The translations under genes and the position numbers were made by a program. From contig NZ_CALBWL010000005.1 of the NCBI RefSeq assembly GCF_937973075.1, forward strand, positions 1-35,789: DNA of 35,789 nt. Reading direction: 5' to 3'. This stretch comes from an uncultured Campylobacter sp. Its GTDB lineage: Bacteria > Campylobacterota > Campylobacteria > Campylobacterales > Campylobacteraceae. A model generated the notes under the pieces. The model made no database searches, was not told where the DNA came from, and saw only the letters and a list, made by a program, of their open reading frames with translations. Each line of letters begins with the position of its first letter. The stretch's first letter is position 1. Below, in pieces: positions 33,289-35,789 of the stretch.

Positions 33289-33837
33289 ATGAGCAACAAA
33301 CTCCTTTCGATGAGCCTGCAGGAGCTGTGGCGGCTCTTTCCGATACGTCTCGTGCCGCACGATCCGCGCTGGGGCAAATACTTTAGGCAGGAGTGCGAAA
33401 TCCTGCGCGGCCTGCTGCGAGATCATGGCAAGATCAAGATCCACCATATCGGCAGCACCGCAGTAAGCGGGATCTGGGCGAAGCCGATCGTAGATATTTT
33501 GATCGAATGCTCGGATATTACCGCAGCCAAACGGCGCCTGATAGACGCGGGCTATCTGCTAATGAGCGAAAGCGAGAGCCGCTGCAGCCTAAATAAGGGC
33601 TACACCGAAGCGGGATTTGCCGAGCGCGTTTTTCACGTGCATCTGCGAAATTTCGGCGATGCGGATGAGATATTTTTTAGAAATTTTTTGCGAGCGAATA
33701 CGGATATCGCCGAGCAGTACGAGGCGCTTAAATTAGAGCTTTGCAAGCGGTTCGAGTTCGACCGCGACGCCTATACTGCGGCAAAAAGCGAATTTGTGCT
33801 TAAGCTTACGCGCATCGCTAAAGAAAACTCGAAATAG
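33289..33837 (+). CDS. GrpB family protein (UPF0157, nucleotidyltransferase fold)
   Basis: 182 residues. The GrpB signature is clear: IRLVPHDPRWGKYFRQE near residues 19-35, then IHHIGSTAVSGIWAKPIVDI with the GS...DI nucleotidyltransferase motif around residues 50-69. YTEAGFAERVFHVHLR and FRNFLRANTDIAEQYEALK are in the C-terminal half. Members are uncharacterised, presumed nucleotidyltransferases. GGAG precedes the ATG. It stands alone between the tRNA and a non-coding gap. Confidence 0.9.
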   Translation: MSNKLLSMSLQELWRLFPIRLVPHDPRWGKYFRQECEILRGLLRDHGKIKIHHIGSTAVSGIWAKPIVDILIECSDITAAKRRLIDAGYLLMSESESRCSLNKGYTEAGFAERVFHVHLRNFGDADEIFFRNFLRANTDIAEQYEALKLELCKRFEFDRDAYTAAKSEFVLKLTRIAKENSK

Positions 33838-34183
33838 CCGCGTAAATTTGATCCTCTGCGTAGAAGCTCGCTCGCCAAGAGCGATAAAAAATGGCTAAAT
33901 TTTATAAACAAAAACTGATAGATAGTGCCGCACATTGCAGATTAGTTTTCATAAAATTTTGACCGTAATTTCAAATTTAAAGAGCGACCGCCCGACTATC
34001 GACAGATAAAATTTTACAAATCCAGCTAGCGGCAAAGTCGCCCATAAAATGCGTCGTATCGCCACATCATATTTCAAGCAAAGGCATCCTCACGCTTCGG
34101 TACAAGTTTAAATTTAAAAGCCTATGCGCCGTAAATTTTAAATATCCCGCTAAAACATTGGCTCATAAACTCGCTAAATTTAA
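33838..34183. other. Non-coding stretch between the GrpB-like gene and the PLP enzyme
   Basis: About 350 bases, AT-rich with dense AAATTT words and no frame of note on either strand. The genes on both sides converge here. Confidence 0.45.
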
Positions 34184-34212
34184 AGCGGCGGGATTTAAAA
34201 TTCCTCGCCGCT
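34184..34212 (-). terminator. Terminator-like hairpin after the PLP enzyme gene
   Basis: AGCGGCG and CGCCGCT form a 7-bp GC stem that an inner GG...CC pair extends. On the minus strand it is followed by TTTAAATTT. It lies 37 bases past the stop of the minus-strand gene. Confidence 0.6.
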
Positions 34213-34248
34213 AGCTAGTCGCGCAAATTCCACGCCGAGCGCTTAAAT

Positions 34249-35334
34249 TTAATGATCGCTCTTTAGCCCCGCGCCGCAAAGCGGAATGATGCTACCTCCT
34301 TGCAGATCGCGGCTTTCTTTGTAGCGCAGATACGCCGCGTAGGTAGCCGCAGTCGTATGCTCGACGTAAAATCCGCCGCGCGCAAGAGCCGCTCTAGCAG
34401 GCAGTATGTCGCCCTCGCTCGCCAAGATCACCTCGCGCTCGCCCGCGTAGCTAGAGCCAAGAATTTCGCCCGCACGCATCGGTCTTGCGATCGCGATGCC
34501 CTCCGCTAGCGTCGGCTGCGGCTCTATCGCTCGCGCCGCACCTTTGGCGTCAAAAAGCGGGGCACAACGCTCGCCCTGAACGATGAAAATTTTTGGCAGC
34601 GCCTCGATAAGACCGCCCTCATATAGCTCGCCCAGCGCCGCTTGAGCGCCCAGCAGTAGCGTGCCGTTGCCCACGGGGATAAAGATATTGCGCGGCACCC
34701 TGCCTAGCTGCTCGTAGATCTCATAAACGTAGCTCTTCGTGCCCTCGTAAAAGATCGGATTATAAACGTGATTGGCGTAATAAATCTGCTCATCCGCGGC
34801 CTTTTTGCGGCACGCATCCGCCGTCTCGTCGCGGCTGCCGTCAAAGACCGTGACGTGCGCGCCGTGGCTTTTGATCATATCGATCTTTTTAGGCGACGTG
34901 CCCTTCGGAACGTAAATTTCGCACTCGATGCCCGCGCGAGCGCAGTACGCCGCCACGGCGTTACCTGCGTTGCCGCTGGAGTCTTGCAGCACCTTTTTAA
35001 CGCCGATATTTTTGGCATGTAGTACCAAAACCGCCGCACCGCGATCTTTGAACGAAAGCGTAGGCATCGCGTAATCAAGCTTAAGATAGAGATTTTCGCC
35101 GAATTTCACGCTCGCCGTGAGCCCCTCGCCCATCGAAATTTCTCTAAATTTAGCCGTGTCGATGCCCATAAACCTGCGGTATCTAAAGATGCTAAACTCG
35201 CTTTGATCTACGAGCGCGGGGTTAAATTTAGGCGCGTCGGAGTTTAGCTTATACAGCCCGCCGCAGCCGCATTTATAGCTCAAAGTATCGATGGGCGCGT
35301 GCTTGCCGCAGCCCGTGCAGATGAAATCGCTCAT
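34249..35334 (-). CDS. Threonine-synthase-like PLP-dependent enzyme with N-terminal zinc ribbon
   Basis: 361 residues. The N-terminus is a rubredoxin-like zinc ribbon (C6, C9, C22, C24). The fold-type II PLP core follows: MPTLSFKDRGA with the Schiff-base lysine K96, QDSSGNAGNAVAAY, and the phosphate-binding GNGTLLLG. Length and the ribbon resemble the shorter archaeal/plant-type threonine synthases rather than the ~470-residue proteobacterial ThrC. It might therefore be a second or unusual threonine synthase, or a related dehydratase or ammonia-lyase. It lies 8 bases after a RidA gene that removes reactive enamines made by such enzymes, which makes a lyase-type side reaction plausible. The choice is open. 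Confidence 0.78.
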   Translation of the reverse strand: MSDFICTGCGKHAPIDTLSYKCGCGGLYKLNSDAPKFNPALVDQSEFSIFRYRRFMGIDTAKFREISMGEGLTASVKFGENLYLKLDYAMPTLSFKDRGAAVLVLHAKNIGVKKVLQDSSGNAGNAVAAYCARAGIECEIYVPKGTSPKKIDMIKSHGAHVTVFDGSRDETADACRKKAADEQIYYANHVYNPIFYEGTKSYVYEIYEQLGRVPRNIFIPVGNGTLLLGAQAALGELYEGGLIEALPKIFIVQGERCAPLFDAKGAARAIEPQPTLAEGIAIARPMRAGEILGSSYAGEREVILASEGDILPARAALARGGFYVEHTTAATYAAYLRYKESRDLQGGSIIPLCGAGLKSDH

Positions 35335-35342
35335 TTTCGCTC

Positions 35343-35729
35343 CTATTTTTTCTCTTTGATTTTTGCGACGGCCTCGATCTCTACGAGACAGCCGAAGTGT
35401 AGAGCCGTGGTCGGTACCACGACGCGGGCGGGCTTGTGCGCGCCGAAAAACAGCGCATACTGCTCGTCGATCACGTCCCAGTTCGCGACGTCAGGCGTAT
35501 AGACGCGGCACATCCGCACGTCGCTTTTATCCGCGCCCGCGGCGGCGAGCACTGCCGCGACGTTGCCTAAAGCCTGCGCTGTCTGCGCAGCAAGACCCTC
35601 TGGAGCGGCTCCCATGCGCGGATCCACGCTTAGCTGCCCCGAGACATAGAGCGTACCGTCGTCGTCTAAGATGCCTGGCGCATAATGCGCCTTTTTCGGC
35701 GCGAAACCACTTGGGTAAATTTCTTTCAT
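35343..35729 (-). CDS. ridA: RidA family reactive intermediate deaminase
   Basis: 128 residues. RidA proteins are trimers that hydrolyse 2-aminoacrylate-type enamines/imines released by PLP enzymes. The family pattern is visible: GTLYVSGQLSVDPRMG near residue 25, then HKPARVVVPTTALHFGCLVEIEAVA at the C-terminus (two parts), with the conserved arginine of KPAR and the glutamates of VEIEA. AAAGGAG precedes the ATG. It is the first gene of a two-gene minus-strand operon with the PLP enzyme. Other RidA-like clades exist with different substrates, so the exact function is not certain. Confidence 0.9.
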   Translation of the reverse strand: MKEIYPSGFAPKKAHYAPGILDDDGTLYVSGQLSVDPRMGAAPEGLAAQTAQALGNVAAVLAAAGADKSDVRMCRVYTPDVANWDVIDEQYALFFGAHKPARVVVPTTALHFGCLVEIEAVAKIKEKK

Positions 35730-35743
35730 TTAAGCTCCTTTGC

Positions 35744-35759
35744 ATATAAAATTTTATAT
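35744..35759 (-). promoter_or_regulatory. Perfect 16-bp AT palindrome upstream of ridA
   Basis: ATATAAAATTTTATAT lies 15 bases before the ridA ATG and overlaps candidate -10 hexamers (TATAAA/TAAAAT) on the minus strand. It is either a promoter core or an operator. Such palindromes also arise by chance in AT-rich campylobacter spacers. Confidence 0.35.
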
Positions 35760-35789
35760 AATTTTACTCTAAATTTATTAAAAATATAT

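Noticed and set aside
33166..33290. tRNA-Ser as an integration site for a mobile element
   Set aside because: I found no repeat of the tRNA 3' end in the window and no integrase; the GrpB-like gene alone is not evidence of an island.
1..35789. CRISPR array, insertion sequence, prophage or transposase genes
   Set aside because: No regularly spaced repeats, no transposase or integrase motifs and no long terminal inverted repeats were seen.

Overview
The window is a piece of a Campylobacter chromosome. The evidence is the gene order fabZ-lpxA-clpX-mreB-mreC-carB, the pair dapB/purF, the run NifU-like/unnamed/murE...ybaB...ispA/tkt, and the constant use of AAATTT/AAAATTTT words in and between genes. 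The base composition of the core genes looks mid-40s % GC or higher (estimated by eye). That suits the higher-GC oral campylobacters (gracilis/rectus/showae/curvus type) better than C. jejuni. The species is inference.

Layout. (1) 1-1457, plus strand: a very AT-rich two-gene cassette cut by the left edge. It holds the C-terminal half of an AAA ATPase and an HNH endonuclease overlapping it by 8 bases. This is the arrangement of a Septu (PtuA/PtuB) anti-phage module, possibly the effector part of a retron. (2) 1491-9015, minus strand: a tightly packed housekeeping operon, in transcription order fabZ, lpxA, clpX, mreB, mreC, carB (lipid A and fatty acids, proteolysis, cell shape, carbamoyl phosphate). 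(3) queH (minus) diverges from a large AsmA/DUF748-type envelope protein (plus), followed by dapB, a broken nucleotidyltransferase fragment, purF and a DUF488 gene. (4) 16.4-22.0 kb: a loosely packed accessory stretch with long non-coding gaps. It has a two-domain molybdate-binding protein, an NAD(P)H oxidoreductase, a Bcp peroxiredoxin, a VOC protein, a YpfJ-type zinc peptidase, and the remains of a second NAD(P)H oxidoreductase. (5) 22.0-25.4 kb: infA and the alpha ribosomal-protein operon rpmJ-rpsM-rpsK-rpsD-rpoA-rplQ, closed by a perfect hairpin and followed by an L,D-transpeptidase. (6) 26.4-32.9 kb: NifU-like protein, an unnamed gene, murE, panD, ybaB, ispA, tkt and a GyrI-like protein. 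(7) 33.1-35.7 kb: tRNA-Ser(CGA), a GrpB-family protein, and a minus-strand pair of a threonine-synthase-like PLP enzyme and RidA.

How the genes work together. Much of the window serves the cell envelope and core growth: lpxA, fabZ, mreBC, dapB (meso-DAP), murE (adds meso-DAP), the L,D-transpeptidase and the DUF748 protein, with transcription and translation from the alpha operon. The accessory stretch leans to redox and electrophile defence. The most interesting system is the truncated Septu-like cassette at the left edge. I found no CRISPR array, insertion sequence or prophage. The least understood items are the Septu-like cassette, the decayed fragments at 14451 and 19901, the unnamed gene before murE, and the PLP enzyme/RidA pair.
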